Source: Acidimicrobiales bacterium (GTDB taxonomy: Bacteria > Actinomycetota > Acidimicrobiia > Acidimicrobiales > Aldehydirespiratoraceae). From it: 64,000 bases of DNA. The position numbers and the translations under genes were made by a program. Where the stretch lies: NCBI GenBank assembly GCA_040219515.1, contig JAVJSI010000005.1, positions 209,243-273,242 on the forward strand, in the 5' to 3' direction. This document shows, piece after piece, positions 21,385 through 32,546 of this stretch. The stretch's first letter is position 1. Every line of letters begins with the position of its first letter. The notes beneath the pieces were generated by a model, which saw only the letters and a list, made by a program, of their open reading frames with translations, ran no database searches and was not told the DNA's origin.

Positions 21385-21952
21385 AGGGGGTCCAGGCCTG
21401 GGTGCGGGCGTTGAACTCGCGGGCCGCGGGGGTCATCCACTCGACGCGGCCGGCGCGGGCGGCGCTGGACGACACCTCCAGGAGATCGTCGTCGACCGGC
21501 AGCCGGTGCTCGGAAGGGATCGTGTGGGGCGGCCGGGGGGCCAGCGCGAGCCGTGGGAGTCGTGCGAGTACGGCGTCTCGCTCGGCGGCGTCGTCGCCGT
21601 ACCAGGAGGGATCGTTGACCTGGACCCACTTGTCGGCGCCCATCACCACCACGTCGTAGTCGTCGGCGATGTCAACGATCAATTGGGCGTGGGTGACGAC
21701 GAGCCCGAGCCCGTCGACGTCGGCGATGGAGGCCTGAATGACCGCGACTCGCTGGTCGAAGCTCGGCACGTCGACCCGGTCCTTGCCGAGCGGCACCGCC
21801 GACACGGCCAGGTCGACCCGGGCCAGGTCGTGGACCCGCAAGGCGGCGAGAGCGATCTCGATGTGCGCGAGCGTGGGCGGATTGAACGATCCGGGATACA
21901 CACCGAGGCCTTTCACGACATCCACGTTGTCATGTGGGTGAGAAGTGGTCAT
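21383..21952 (-). CDS. NadD-like nucleotidyltransferase
   Basis: A 189-residue protein of the nucleotidylyl-transferase superfamily. YPGSFNPPTLAH near 18-29 is the family variant of the GxFDPxHxGH ATP-binding motif, and VSSSAARAG near 166-174 corresponds to the C-terminal ISSTxIR motif. NadD adenylates nicotinate mononucleotide in NAD synthesis; the divergence of both motifs means another nucleotide substrate is possible. The start is uncertain: the ATG at 21952 overlaps the ilv leader, while the GTG at 21916 (VKGLGVYPGSFN) gives the more usual N terminus. Confidence 0.75.
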   Translation of the reverse strand: MTTSHPHDNVDVVKGLGVYPGSFNPPTLAHIEIALAALRVHDLARVDLAVSAVPLGKDRVDVPSFDQRVAVIQASIADVDGLGLVVTHAQLIVDIADDYDVVVMGADKWVQVNDPSWYGDDAAERDAVLARLPRLALAPRPPHTIPSEHRLPVDDDLLEVSSSAARAGRVEWMTPAAREFNARTQAWTP

Positions 21953-21956
21953 ACTC

Positions 21957-22007
21957 GTGCTCGTGAACACCGCGATCGCCCTCGACCTCGTAGTAGGCAT
22001 CGGCTAG
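21957..22007 (+). CDS. Branched-chain amino acid leader peptide of the ilv operon
   Basis: A 16-residue frame beginning GTG CTC GTG and reading MLVNTAIALDLVVGIG then TAG. About half the residues are Leu, Ile or Val, and the two consecutive GTA valine codons are rare in such GC-rich DNA, fitting ribosome-stalling control codons. The frame stays open upstream to a GTG at 21945, which would add VIL-type residues. It stops one base into the first hairpin arm of the leader and lies 130 bases before ilvB. GAGAAG (21940-21945) could serve as ribosome site. Confidence 0.7.
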   Translation: MLVNTAIALDLVVGIG

Positions 22008-22082
22008 CGCACGTTCGCGAACGGAATTCTTTCCACAAACGTGCGCCTCGACCTCCCAGAAAGGGAGGTCGTTTCGTTTTTT
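22007..22082 (+). promoter_or_regulatory. ilv transcription attenuator
   Basis: Directly after the leader peptide stop, GCGCACGTT (22007-22015) pairs with AACGTGCGC (22038-22046), with the palindrome CGTTCGCGAACG inside (22012-22023). Next comes an intrinsic terminator: GACCTCCC (22050-22057), loop AGAAA, GGGAGGTC (22063-22070), then GTTTCGTTTTTT. The string CTCGACCTC occurs both in the leader codons (21981-21989) and in the terminator 5' arm (22047-22055), so alternative pairings with GAGGTCG are possible. This is the layout of ribosome-mediated attenuation. Confidence 0.8.
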
Positions 22083-22137
22083 CGGCCCATACTTCTCTGT
22101 CCGTTTCCGGGCACCGCAATCCACTGAGACACACACC

Positions 22138-25504
<3,367 letters not shown>

Positions 25505-25532
25505 GCCCGGGCCTTTACGACTTCCGCAACTC

Positions 25533-25582
25533 GAGGCGAGTTGACCACCGTCGAGGTGGTCAACTCGCCTCAGTTTCGTTTT
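25533..25582 (+). terminator. Strong intrinsic terminator of ilvBNC
   Basis: A perfect 17-base-pair stem: GAGGCGAGTTGACCACC at 25533-25549, loop GTCGA, and its complement at 25555-25571. AGTTTCGTTTT follows. A separate palindrome AGGCCCGGGCCT (25503-25514) overlaps the ilvC stop codon. Confidence 0.92.
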
Positions 25583-25605
25583 GGGACGGATCTAGGGAAA
25601 CGGGT

Positions 25606-25998
25606 CTAAGGGAAGAGCGCTCGGAGGATCCAGATGAGGAGGATGGTGGCGGTGATGGCGACGGGGCCGATGACGGCGATGCCCACGGCCCAGGTGGTGC
25701 GGCGGATCCAGGGCGGACGGTCGACGAATCGCCGTTGAAAGAACGCAGCGTCGAGCGAGTCGGCCTCGGCGTCGGGCGGGAGGTCGTCGGTGAGGACTCT
25801 GCGGGCATGATCGGCGATCTCGTCGAGGACGACCAGGTGGAACGTCGGCTCGGTCACGAGATGCGGGGCGACCGAATGGGCCGGATCGCCGATCACCACC
25901 GACTCGAGTCCGGCATCGGCGAGGCGGGCGTGACCGACATCGGCGTCGAATCGTGAGCCGTATTCGGCAACGACGGATCTCCCCGGCAACGGACGCAT
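25606..25998 (-). CDS. DUF2007-like signalling-domain protein with C-terminal membrane helix
   Basis: A 130-residue protein. VVAEYGSRFDADVGHARLADAG near 9-30 is the DUF2007/putative signal-transducing-protein pattern (a small ferredoxin-like fold). A linker then leads to one membrane helix (TTWAVGIAVIGPVAITATILLIWIL, about 101-125) and a very short tail. Function unknown; likely cytosolic domain tethered to the membrane. Confidence 0.65.
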   Translation of the reverse strand: MRPLPGRSVVAEYGSRFDADVGHARLADAGLESVVIGDPAHSVAPHLVTEPTFHLVVLDEIADHARRVLTDDLPPDAEADSLDAAFFQRRFVDRPPWIRRTTWAVGIAVIGPVAITATILLIWILRALFP

Positions 25999-26061
25999 GT
26001 CACAGAGTGTCCCACCGTCCGGCTCGGAACCGACACGCACCCCTTGGCTAGGCTGGCGAGC

Positions 26062-26673
26062 ATGGAATTGACCGTGGACGGCATCACCGACGGCGAGCGG
26101 ATTCCGGTCCGCCTGGCCTTTTGCGCAGGTGACGAGATGGGCGACAACGTGAGCCCTGCGTTGCAGTGGACGGGGGTGCCGGCCGGTACCCGTTCGATCG
26201 CGATCACCTGTGTCGATCCCGATGCGCCGAGCGACGCCACCGACGTCAACCAGGAGGGGCGCACGGTGCCCGCCGATCTCCCCCGGGCCGACTTCGCCCA
26301 CTGGCTGCTGGTCGACCTCCCGGCCGCCACCACCGAGCTGGCCGAGGCCGCCGAGGGCACCGGCATCGTCCCCCACGGCAAGCCCGTCGCCGGCGGAGCG
26401 CTCGGTGGCGTTCGCGGGGCCAACGACTTCACCTCGTGGTTCGAGGGCGACGCCGAGATGGAGGGCGTCTACGGCGGCTACGACGGCCCCTGCCCACCAT
26501 GGAACGACTCGATCGTGCATCACTATACGTACACGGTCCATGCGCTCGACGTGCCCTCGCTGGGCCTCGCTCCCGGGTTCCGTCTGGCCGACTTCGAGGC
26601 TGCGATCGACGGTCACGTGGTCGCCTCGGCCGCGGTCACCGGCCTGTACTCCCTGAATCCCGCGGTCGGCTGA
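26062..26673 (+). CDS. YbhB/YbcL family PEBP-like protein
   Basis: A 203-residue phosphatidylethanolamine-binding-protein fold. CVDPDAPS near 50-57 and FAHWLLVDLP near 79-88 are the central PEBP motifs, and GGYDGPCPPWND near 142-153 is the bacterial form of the ligand-site loop, followed by HHYTYTVHALD. Physiological role of the bacterial family is unclear. TAGGCT lies 7 bases before the ATG. Only three bases separate it from the ABC transporter gene, so they are probably co-transcribed. Confidence 0.9.
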   Translation: MELTVDGITDGERIPVRLAFCAGDEMGDNVSPALQWTGVPAGTRSIAITCVDPDAPSDATDVNQEGRTVPADLPRADFAHWLLVDLPAATTELAEAAEGTGIVPHGKPVAGGALGGVRGANDFTSWFEGDAEMEGVYGGYDGPCPPWNDSIVHHYTYTVHALDVPSLGLAPGFRLADFEAAIDGHVVASAAVTGLYSLNPAVG

Positions 26674-26676
26674 GCG

Positions 26677-27588
26677 GTGCCGGCCGTGATCGAGGTCCGT
26701 GACCTCGTCAAGACCTACGGCACCACGCGCGCCGTCGACGGGCTGAGTTTCACCGTCGACGAGGGTGAGGTGTTCGCCATCCTCGGGCCCAACGGCGCGG
26801 GCAAGTCGACGACCGTGGAGATTCTCGAAGGTCATCGCCCCCGCACCTCGGGGTCCGTGTCGGTCCTGGGGGTCGACCCGGCCACGGCGGGTGCGGGCTT
26901 TCGTGACCGGCTCGGGGTGGTGCTCCAGAGCGCCGGAGTGGATCGGGAGCTGACCGTGCGGGAGGTACTGCGGTTCTACCGTGAGGCCTACTCGCGGCCT
27001 CGCGACATCGACGACGTCATCGCGCTGGTCGAACTCGAGGAGAAGGCCGACGAACGCGTCGGTTCGCTGTCCGGTGGCCAACAGCGGCGGGTCGATCTCG
27101 CCCTCGGTCTCATCGGCGATCCGGATCTCATCTTCCTCGACGAACCCACCACCGGGTTCGACCCGGCGGCGAGGCGCCGCAGCTGGGACCTGATCACCAA
27201 TCTGACGTCGCTGGGCCGGACGATCGTGCTCACCACCCACTATCTCGACGAGGCCGAACACCTGGCCGACCGCGTGGCCGTGCTGGCCGGCGGAAAGATC
27301 GTCGCCACCGGCACCCCCACCGAGCTGCGCGAGAGTCTCGGAGAAGGCACCCGCATCAGCTTTCTCCTGCCGGCCGTCGACGAGCCGCTCAACAGCCTGC
27401 TCGACCCGTTGTCGGGAACGAGTCGTGGGCGCGATCGCCGTATCGAGATCACCACCACCGCCCCGACCGCCGATCTGGCGCACATCACCGCCTGGGCCCG
27501 GGACCGCGGTCTCGAACTCGCCGGGCTCCAAGTGAACTCCACCGAACTCGAGGACGTCTACCTGCGACTCGTGGGCGAGGACGCATGA
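26677..27588 (+). CDS. ABC transporter ATP-binding protein (DrrA/CcmA type)
   Basis: A 303-residue ATPase. Walker A GPNGAGKST at 37-45, signature LSGGQQRR at 131-138, Walker B LIFLDEPT at 151-158, and H-loop TTHYLDEA. The C-terminal 80 residues resemble the accessory domain of multidrug exporters. Its stop overlaps the permease ATG by four bases. Substrate unknown. Confidence 0.93.
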   Translation: MPAVIEVRDLVKTYGTTRAVDGLSFTVDEGEVFAILGPNGAGKSTTVEILEGHRPRTSGSVSVLGVDPATAGAGFRDRLGVVLQSAGVDRELTVREVLRFYREAYSRPRDIDDVIALVELEEKADERVGSLSGGQQRRVDLALGLIGDPDLIFLDEPTTGFDPAARRRSWDLITNLTSLGRTIVLTTHYLDEAEHLADRVAVLAGGKIVATGTPTELRESLGEGTRISFLLPAVDEPLNSLLDPLSGTSRGRDRRIEITTTAPTADLAHITAWARDRGLELAGLQVNSTELEDVYLRLVGEDA

Positions 27589-28409
27589 CCCGCAATCTCC
27601 GCCTGCTCTGGTTCCAGATCCGTGCGCAGAATCGGTTCTTCTGGCGCGTGCCGATCGGCGCCTTCTTCACCCTTGCGCTGCCGATCATCATGCTGCTGTT
27701 GTTCGTGGCGTTGTTCGGCAACGACATCGACGATGCACGAGAGACCGGCGACATCACTGCGGCCCAGTTCTACACGCCGGCGCTCGCAGTGTTCGCGGTG
27801 GGCTCGGCGACCTACACGAACATCGCCATCAACCTCTCGACGCGCCGCGAGGACGGCATCCTCCGCCGGGTTCGCAGCACACCGCTGTCGCCGGCGATCT
27901 ATCTCGCCGGCGCCATCGGCTCGGCGGTCTGGATCGCCCTCGTGTCGATGACGATCATGGTCGGGATCGGCGTGCTGGCCTTCTCGGTGAACCTCGAGCT
28001 GGCCAAACTGCCGGCCATGCTGTTGGCCTTCGTGGTCGGCTCGGCGACATTCGCCACGCTCGGGGTGGCCCTCGCCGGCTTCGCCAAGTCGGCATCGTCG
28101 GCGTCGGCGCTGGCCAACGCCACGATCCTGCCCATGGCGTTCATCTCGAACATCTTCATCGACCTCGGGTCGGACCCGCCGAGGTACCTGCGTGTCGCGG
28201 CCGACATCTTCCCGCTCAAGCACTTCGGCTCGACCTTCTCCGAGGCGATGAACCCCTGGTCCGAGGTGCCCGCCATCGAATGGGACCGGCTCGGCGTACT
28301 GCTGCTCTGGTTGGTCCTGGGCGGGATCGTCGCCCGTGCGAAGTTCGGTTGGGAACCCTCGGTCGGCGGCTCGACCAGCCGCACCCGTCGACGCCGCAAC
28401 CCCGCCTGA
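27585..28409 (+). CDS. ABC-2 type transporter permease
   Basis: A 274-residue membrane protein with about six helices, the ABC-2 pattern: a first helix (IGAFFTLALPIIMLLLFVALFG), a RREDGILRRVRSTPLSP coupling region near 86-102, and later helices ending in an Arg-rich tail. Works with the preceding ATPase as an exporter, probably of a lipid, drug or polymer. Confidence 0.9.
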   Translation: MTRNLRLLWFQIRAQNRFFWRVPIGAFFTLALPIIMLLLFVALFGNDIDDARETGDITAAQFYTPALAVFAVGSATYTNIAINLSTRREDGILRRVRSTPLSPAIYLAGAIGSAVWIALVSMTIMVGIGVLAFSVNLELAKLPAMLLAFVVGSATFATLGVALAGFAKSASSASALANATILPMAFISNIFIDLGSDPPRYLRVAADIFPLKHFGSTFSEAMNPWSEVPAIEWDRLGVLLLWLVLGGIVARAKFGWEPSVGGSTSRTRRRRNPA

Positions 28410-28451
28410 GTCGGTTGGCGCCGATGCGGCGGAGCTGAGAACCTGCGGGGC

Positions 28452-29594
28452 ATGCTCACCAAGTTCGACGACTACCCGATCCATCAGACGCCCGACCCGA
28501 TCGCGCATCCGGCGAGCAGCGACAAGGACGTCTACGAGCGCTACTGGTTCAACGGGTACTCCACCGCCGGCGACATGTACCTCGGCATCGGCACCGCGTA
28601 CTACCCCCATCTCGGCATCCAGGATTGCGGCATCTCGGTCGTGCACGAAGGCCACCAGTACGCGTTCCACGCCTCGGCCCGGGCCACGCCTGAGCCGAGC
28701 GAGCTGCGGGTCGGCCCGTTCAACGTCGACATCCTCGAGCCGATGCGCACCCTTCGGGTCACGCTCGACGCCAACGAAACCGACTTCGCGTGCGACCTGC
28801 TCTGGGAGGGTCGCACCGGCAACGTCGAGGAGCCTCGGCACAGCTTCGGGGGCGGCGGCATCCGCAAGGGCATGGACACCACCCGCTTCACGCAGCTCGG
28901 CCACTGGAGCGGCTGGATCGAATTCGGCGGCAAGCGGCTCGACCTGAAGAGGGAGGACACCTGGGGCACCAAGGATCGCTCCTGGGGGATTCGTCCGCTG
29001 ATCGGCGGCGACACCCGTGGCGCGCCGCAGCCGCCTCGTGCCGGAGGGGGACTGTTCTTCCTCTGGGCGCCGATCAATTTCGACGACATGTGCCTGCACT
29101 ACCAGCTCTTCGAGGACTGGAAGGGCCGCCCGCTCTTCAACGTGGGCGCGGCGCTGCCGGTCTACGACTCGCCCGACCAGATCCCCGGTGTCGAGGACGA
29201 GGCGGCCGATCACATGCGCAACCTCGAGCATCAGCTGACGTTCAAGGACGGCAGCCGGATGGTGAAGGCGGCAACGATATCGATGACATCGATCGACTCG
29301 GGCGAACTGCACGAGGTGCGGCTGGAGCCGATCTTCACCTATCGGATGAAGGGCATCGGCTACATGCACCCCAAGTGGGTCCACGGCCAGTGGCACGGCG
29401 AACTCGCGATGGAGAGCGAATCATGGGCGCTCGCCGACGTCGACGAGACGGTCTACGAGAATCAGCACGTCCAGCACCTCGTCCGGGCGTACTACGGCGA
29501 CCGTGTCGGTATCGGCGTGCTCGAACAGGTGATGCTCGGCCCGTACAAGCCCTACAACCTCGAGGGCGCGTTCGATGCGCCCCGCTACGACTAG
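28452..29594 (+). CDS. Lipocalin-like (AttH/CrtC-type) protein, function unknown
   Basis: A 380-residue soluble protein without signal peptide or membrane helix. Repeated Trp-rich strands (HWSGWIEFGGKRLDL, DTWGTKDRSWGIRP, GLFFLWAPINFDDMCLHYQLFEDWKG) suggest two beta-barrel halves, as in the AttH/hydroxyneurosporene-dehydratase-like superfamily. DRSWG near 176-180 is the kind of conserved motif seen there. No catalytic assignment possible; a lipid or isoprenoid ligand is plausible. It begins 42 bases after the ABC permease and may share that transcript. Confidence 0.62.
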   Translation: MLTKFDDYPIHQTPDPIAHPASSDKDVYERYWFNGYSTAGDMYLGIGTAYYPHLGIQDCGISVVHEGHQYAFHASARATPEPSELRVGPFNVDILEPMRTLRVTLDANETDFACDLLWEGRTGNVEEPRHSFGGGGIRKGMDTTRFTQLGHWSGWIEFGGKRLDLKREDTWGTKDRSWGIRPLIGGDTRGAPQPPRAGGGLFFLWAPINFDDMCLHYQLFEDWKGRPLFNVGAALPVYDSPDQIPGVEDEAADHMRNLEHQLTFKDGSRMVKAATISMTSIDSGELHEVRLEPIFTYRMKGIGYMHPKWVHGQWHGELAMESESWALADVDETVYENQHVQHLVRAYYGDRVGIGVLEQVMLGPYKPYNLEGAFDAPRYD

Positions 29595-29846
29595 ATCCCG
29601 TCGGGCAGCGGTTCGCTGACGATCCAGCGGGCGAACGGGCCTGAAGCGAACTCGATCACGCAGCCCGGGCCCTTGCCGCGCACGGCGACCATCGACGTGC
29701 CCTCGCGGGTGCGCCAGGTGCCGAGCTTGATCACACCGGGCCATGCGGTGCCGGGGGCGCGCAGTCCGTGAACCTCGGTGATGGCGTGGTCGACGGCCCG
29801 GGACGCGGTGACCGAGGACAGTGGCGCGCGGACGTCGCCGGCTTCA
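29591..29846 (-). pseudogene. 5'-truncated gene of a conserved actinobacterial small-protein family
   Basis: The minus frame ending at 29591 reads GDVRAPLSSVTASRAV, HGLRAPGTAWPGVIKLGTWR and MVAVRGKGPGCVIEF, the pattern of a widespread actinobacterial family of unknown function (beta-rich, about 110 residues). No ATG, GTG or TTG precedes this part before an in-frame stop; the first usable GTG (29734) would leave only 47 residues and drop conserved sequence. The start of the gene appears lost at the junction with the lipoprotein gene, whose stop lies at 29844. Its end overlaps the stop of the convergent lipocalin-like gene. Confidence 0.55.
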
Positions 29847-30563
29847 GTTCGTCGGGTAATCGGGACTGGTCGTGGTGGGCGGGGTGGTCACGACCGGGTA
29901 GGTGGGGCCGGCCCGCAGGAAGTCGCGGATCGGCGCCGAGCCCTCGATCTGGGTACCGCTGACGGCGTCGAGATCGATGACCGGGGGAATCGTCGAAACG
30001 TCGACGACATAGGCGAACAACTGCACCTCGGTGGGTCCTTCGAGGATGTCGATGGGCGTCTGGGTGCCGTCGCCGTGTTCGATCGTGAGGCTGATCACGT
30101 CGGGCGCCACTCGTCCCCAGAGGAAACCGATGGTCTTCTCGCCGTCGACGGTGCCGACATCGACGCTCAGCCCCGTCTCCATGTCGTCGAGGCCACCGTC
30201 GGGCTCGAGGCAGTCGGCGATGCCCGAACCGGCGCTCGCCGCGACATCGGGGTCGTCGTGGGTGAGGGTCGCCTCGAAGCACAGCGATGTGTCGGTGGCG
30301 GTGAGTGTCCACTCCGACGTGAGGCCCTCGGTCGTGGTGACCGTGCCTTCGGCGATGACACCACCGACGGGCTCGGTCGGTTCGGAGGTGGTGGTGGCTG
30401 AGGTGGTGGTCGGCGCGGTCGTGGTGGCGTCGTCGACCGCAGCCGAGGTGGTGGTCGTGTCGTCGGTGGTCTCGTCGTCGGTGTCGCCATCGGAGCCGCA
30501 GGCGGCAACGATCAACGCGCACGCGAGCATGAGGGCGAGTCGGCGGTGGAGGGTTGTCAGCAC
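29844..30563 (-). CDS. Putative lipoprotein with Thr-rich linker
   Basis: A 239-residue protein with a signal peptide ending in the lipobox LIVAAC, then a low-complexity Asp/Thr linker of about 50 residues and a beta-rich domain with two cysteines (in SLCFEATL and IADCLEPD). Sec export and lipid anchoring are expected. The GTG at 30563 is chosen over an upstream GTG at 30587 because TATCGT (30570-30575) ends 6 bases before it. No family recognised. A C-terminal Pro/Thr tail ends beside the truncated gene, so its 3' end may be altered. Confidence 0.72.
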   Translation of the reverse strand: MLTTLHRRLALMLACALIVAACGSDGDTDDETTDDTTTTSAAVDDATTTAPTTTSATTTSEPTEPVGGVIAEGTVTTTEGLTSEWTLTATDTSLCFEATLTHDDPDVAASAGSGIADCLEPDGGLDDMETGLSVDVGTVDGEKTIGFLWGRVAPDVISLTIEHGDGTQTPIDILEGPTEVQLFAYVVDVSTIPPVIDLDAVSGTQIEGSAPIRDFLRAGPTYPVVTTPPTTTSPDYPTN

Positions 30564-30615
30564 CCGAACACGATACGCGTCCGGCACCGAATCGCGGGTA
30601 CACCGAACGCGGTTG

Positions 30616-31347
30616 TCACGAATCCTGGCGGGTGATGCCGATGACGCTCTCGAGCAGTGATGAGTAGGGGACGAGCACCCGGCGGCCCTCCACGGTCTCG
30701 ACCTCGGCCTTCACCCCGTGAAGACCGACGATCGTGCCGGTGACGACCTCGCTGTCGATTGCATCGCCCACGTGGAGCACTCGGCGCAACGCACGGCTCG
30801 CCGCGACCTCGGACGCGACCGGACCCGATCCCGAGTGGGCCACGAGCGCCGCGGTGAGGGCCAGCCCGAAGAACACCGCGGCTGCAGCCAGCGTGAGGAT
30901 CTGGGTCTCGATGCCGAGCTGGTTGGCGGCGATCAGGCCACCCATGAACAGCAGGGCGCCTCGCACGATCGGCGGGACCCGGTGGCGAACACCGGCCGAG
31001 ACGTGACCGAGCGAGCGCTCGAGGGCAGCGACGACGATCGTCGCCGCGATGTTGGCGACGATGAGCACGATGGCGGCGGAGAGCGCACGCGGCACGTAGT
31101 CGATGAAGTCGTTGGGCAGGTCGTCCACCGCGGTGTCGTCGAGGAAACCGAGCGCGGTGATCAGGCCGGCGATCACGGCGACTGCGAAGAAGAGGCTGGC
31201 GATCGCGCCGGCGGCGCCACGGAGCGCGTCCGGTCGTCTCTCGCGGTTCAGGAGCAACCGGACGAGACGGGCGAGGAGACTGCCGACGACCAGGCCGGCG
31301 GCCACGGCGATCGCGGCTGCGATCCAGTTCGGGTCGGTCTCGTTCAT
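30616..31347 (-). CDS. MscS-like mechanosensitive channel family protein
   Basis: A 243-residue membrane protein with about four helices. The pore-type helix region (GIETQILTLAAAAVFFGLALTAALVAHSGSGP, about 150-180) is followed by a beta domain: HVGDAIDSEVVTGTIVGLHGVKAEVETVEGRRVLVPYSSLLES, close to the MscS beta domain (GDxI, GxV, VPNS). It lacks the large alpha/beta cage, so it is a short form. Its start overlaps the stop of the anti-sigma gene, making a three-gene operon with a sigma factor: envelope-stress or osmotic control is suggested. Confidence 0.83.
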   Translation of the reverse strand: MNETDPNWIAAAIAVAAGLVVGSLLARLVRLLLNRERRPDALRGAAGAIASLFFAVAVIAGLITALGFLDDTAVDDLPNDFIDYVPRALSAAIVLIVANIAATIVVAALERSLGHVSAGVRHRVPPIVRGALLFMGGLIAANQLGIETQILTLAAAAVFFGLALTAALVAHSGSGPVASEVAASRALRRVLHVGDAIDSEVVTGTIVGLHGVKAEVETVEGRRVLVPYSSLLESVIGITRQDS

Positions 31348-31652
31348 CGGTCGTCCTCCATCAGCAGATTGCGCACCGTAGCCAACGGCACTCCCATCAG
31401 TTCCAGGAGGATCTGGAGATCCTCGCGGGCCTGCATGCGATTGGTCATGCGGGCCCCCAACCGTTGGACGAGATCGTCGGGCGCCTGGAGTGATTGCGAC
31501 AGCGCTCGGGAGAGTTCCGGCACGGGCGCGGCCAACTCCTCGAGGCGGTTCGCACATCGTGCGCACTCGACGACATGCGCGTCGACGCGCTCGGATCCGC
31601 CGCCGTCGAGCCAGGTCTTCAGGCGACGGCCCGAGGGGTGGCGGAGCTTCAC
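31344..31652 (-). CDS. Zinc-finger anti-sigma factor
   Basis: A 102-residue protein with HVVECARC (H26, C30, C33), the HxxxCxxC zinc motif of ZAS-type anti-sigma factors. No membrane helix is seen, so it is probably cytosolic and redox- or ligand-sensitive. Starts with GTG overlapping the ECF sigma stop (31649-31652) and overlaps the MscS-like gene downstream. It presumably binds and restrains the sigma factor made from the same message. Confidence 0.82.
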   Translation of the reverse strand: MKLRHPSGRRLKTWLDGGGSERVDAHVVECARCANRLEELAAPVPELSRALSQSLQAPDDLVQRLGARMTNRMQAREDLQILLELMGVPLATVRNLLMEDDR

Positions 31653-32305
31653 GGCTGCCACTCCTCGAGGGCGACAGCCAGGAGCCGTCGGGCTCGCAGC
31701 AACCGGGTCTTCACGGTGGGCAGCGCCACATCGAGGACTTCGGCGATCTCCTGGTAGGAGAGCCCCTCGACCTCGCGCAGCACCACGACCGATCGGCCGA
31801 GATCGTCGAGCTGGTCCAGGGCGTCGGTGAACGCGTCGAGCGCGACGGCGGATTCGACGCGGAGCTCGACCGCAGCGTCCGGCGACGTCGGCACCTCGGG
31901 CATCTCGGCCGGGTCGACGGTGACATCTCTTTGACGCCGCAAGGCCGAGATCGCGGTGTTGTGCGTGATGCGGAGCAGCCAGTTCTTGAGCGGCGCGTCG
32001 CTGCGGAACGACGGCAGGGCCTGCCACGCCTTCAGGAGCGCCTCCTGGGCGACGTCCTCGGCTTGGTCGTGATTGCGGGTGACCGAGAGGGCCACGCGAT
32101 AGACGGCGTCGGCGTGCCGTCGAGTCAGCGCAGCCAGCGCCTCGGCCGGTGGCATCTCGAGCAGGTCGGCGTCGGGCCGCGACGACGAGTCGGGGGCGGC
32201 CGGCGGCCCAGCCGACCCGGATGACGAGGTCGACGACGGGAGCGAGCTCGCGAGAGCGAGCAAATCCTCCCACCAGGGAGTCCGCGGATGTAGCGCCGTG
32301 GTCAC
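31649..32305 (-). CDS. ECF (sigma-70 family) RNA polymerase sigma factor
   Basis: A 218-residue extracytoplasmic-function sigma factor. Region 2 runs ALTRRHADAVYRVALSVTRN then DQAEDVAQEALLKAW near 68-110; region 4 has YQEIAEVLDVALPTVKTRLLRARR near 187-210. The N-terminal 50 residues are an unusual Ser/Pro-rich extension; GTG at 32305 is assumed, though a start at MPPAEALAAL would give a more typical protein. Upstream on the same strand, GGAAC (32418-32422) and CGTT about 19 bases on could be an autoregulated ECF promoter (weak). Confidence 0.85.
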   Translation of the reverse strand: MTTALHPRTPWWEDLLALASSLPSSTSSSGSAGPPAAPDSSSRPDADLLEMPPAEALAALTRRHADAVYRVALSVTRNHDQAEDVAQEALLKAWQALPSFRSDAPLKNWLLRITHNTAISALRRQRDVTVDPAEMPEVPTSPDAAVELRVESAVALDAFTDALDQLDDLGRSVVVLREVEGLSYQEIAEVLDVALPTVKTRLLRARRLLAVALEEWQP

Positions 32306-32469
32306 GACGTTCCCGACGCACGGGACGAGTGAAATGTCGCGCGAAACCGGTCGAGGGAAGCCTCGCGACCGATCCCGCGAGCCAAGAGTCACGAACGTGA
32401 AGGACAAGGAACCCATGTTCCCAGAGAACGTCGGCAGCGGCACCACCCAACCCGCCACGGTGCCGGCCA

Positions 32470-32506
32470 GCCGGGGGGCGCATTCTTCGGGATGTGTCCC
32501 CCCGGC
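32470..32506 (-). terminator. Hairpin downstream of the fbiD/PIG-L pair
   Basis: GCCGGGGGG at 32470-32478 and CCCCCCGGC at 32498-32506 form a 9-base-pair GC stem extended by an inner GCAT/ATGT pairing. It lies 41 bases after the PIG-L stop on the minus strand. No T tract follows. Confidence 0.5.
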
Positions 32507-32546
32507 GATTTCTTGCGCCTCCCGCTTCGGCCTGCTTCGACCCGGT

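Noticed and set aside
22050-22070. The hairpin before ilvB as a plain terminator of an upstream gene
   Set aside because: The upstream gene is on the other strand, and the hairpin follows a leader frame full of branched-chain codons, so an attenuator explains it better.
32385-32425. ECF-type autoregulatory promoter GGAAC-N19-CGTT upstream of the sigma factor
   Set aside because: Spacing is longer than usual and the site is part of a GGAAC/GTTCC palindrome; mentioned in the gene entry but not strong enough as a separate feature.
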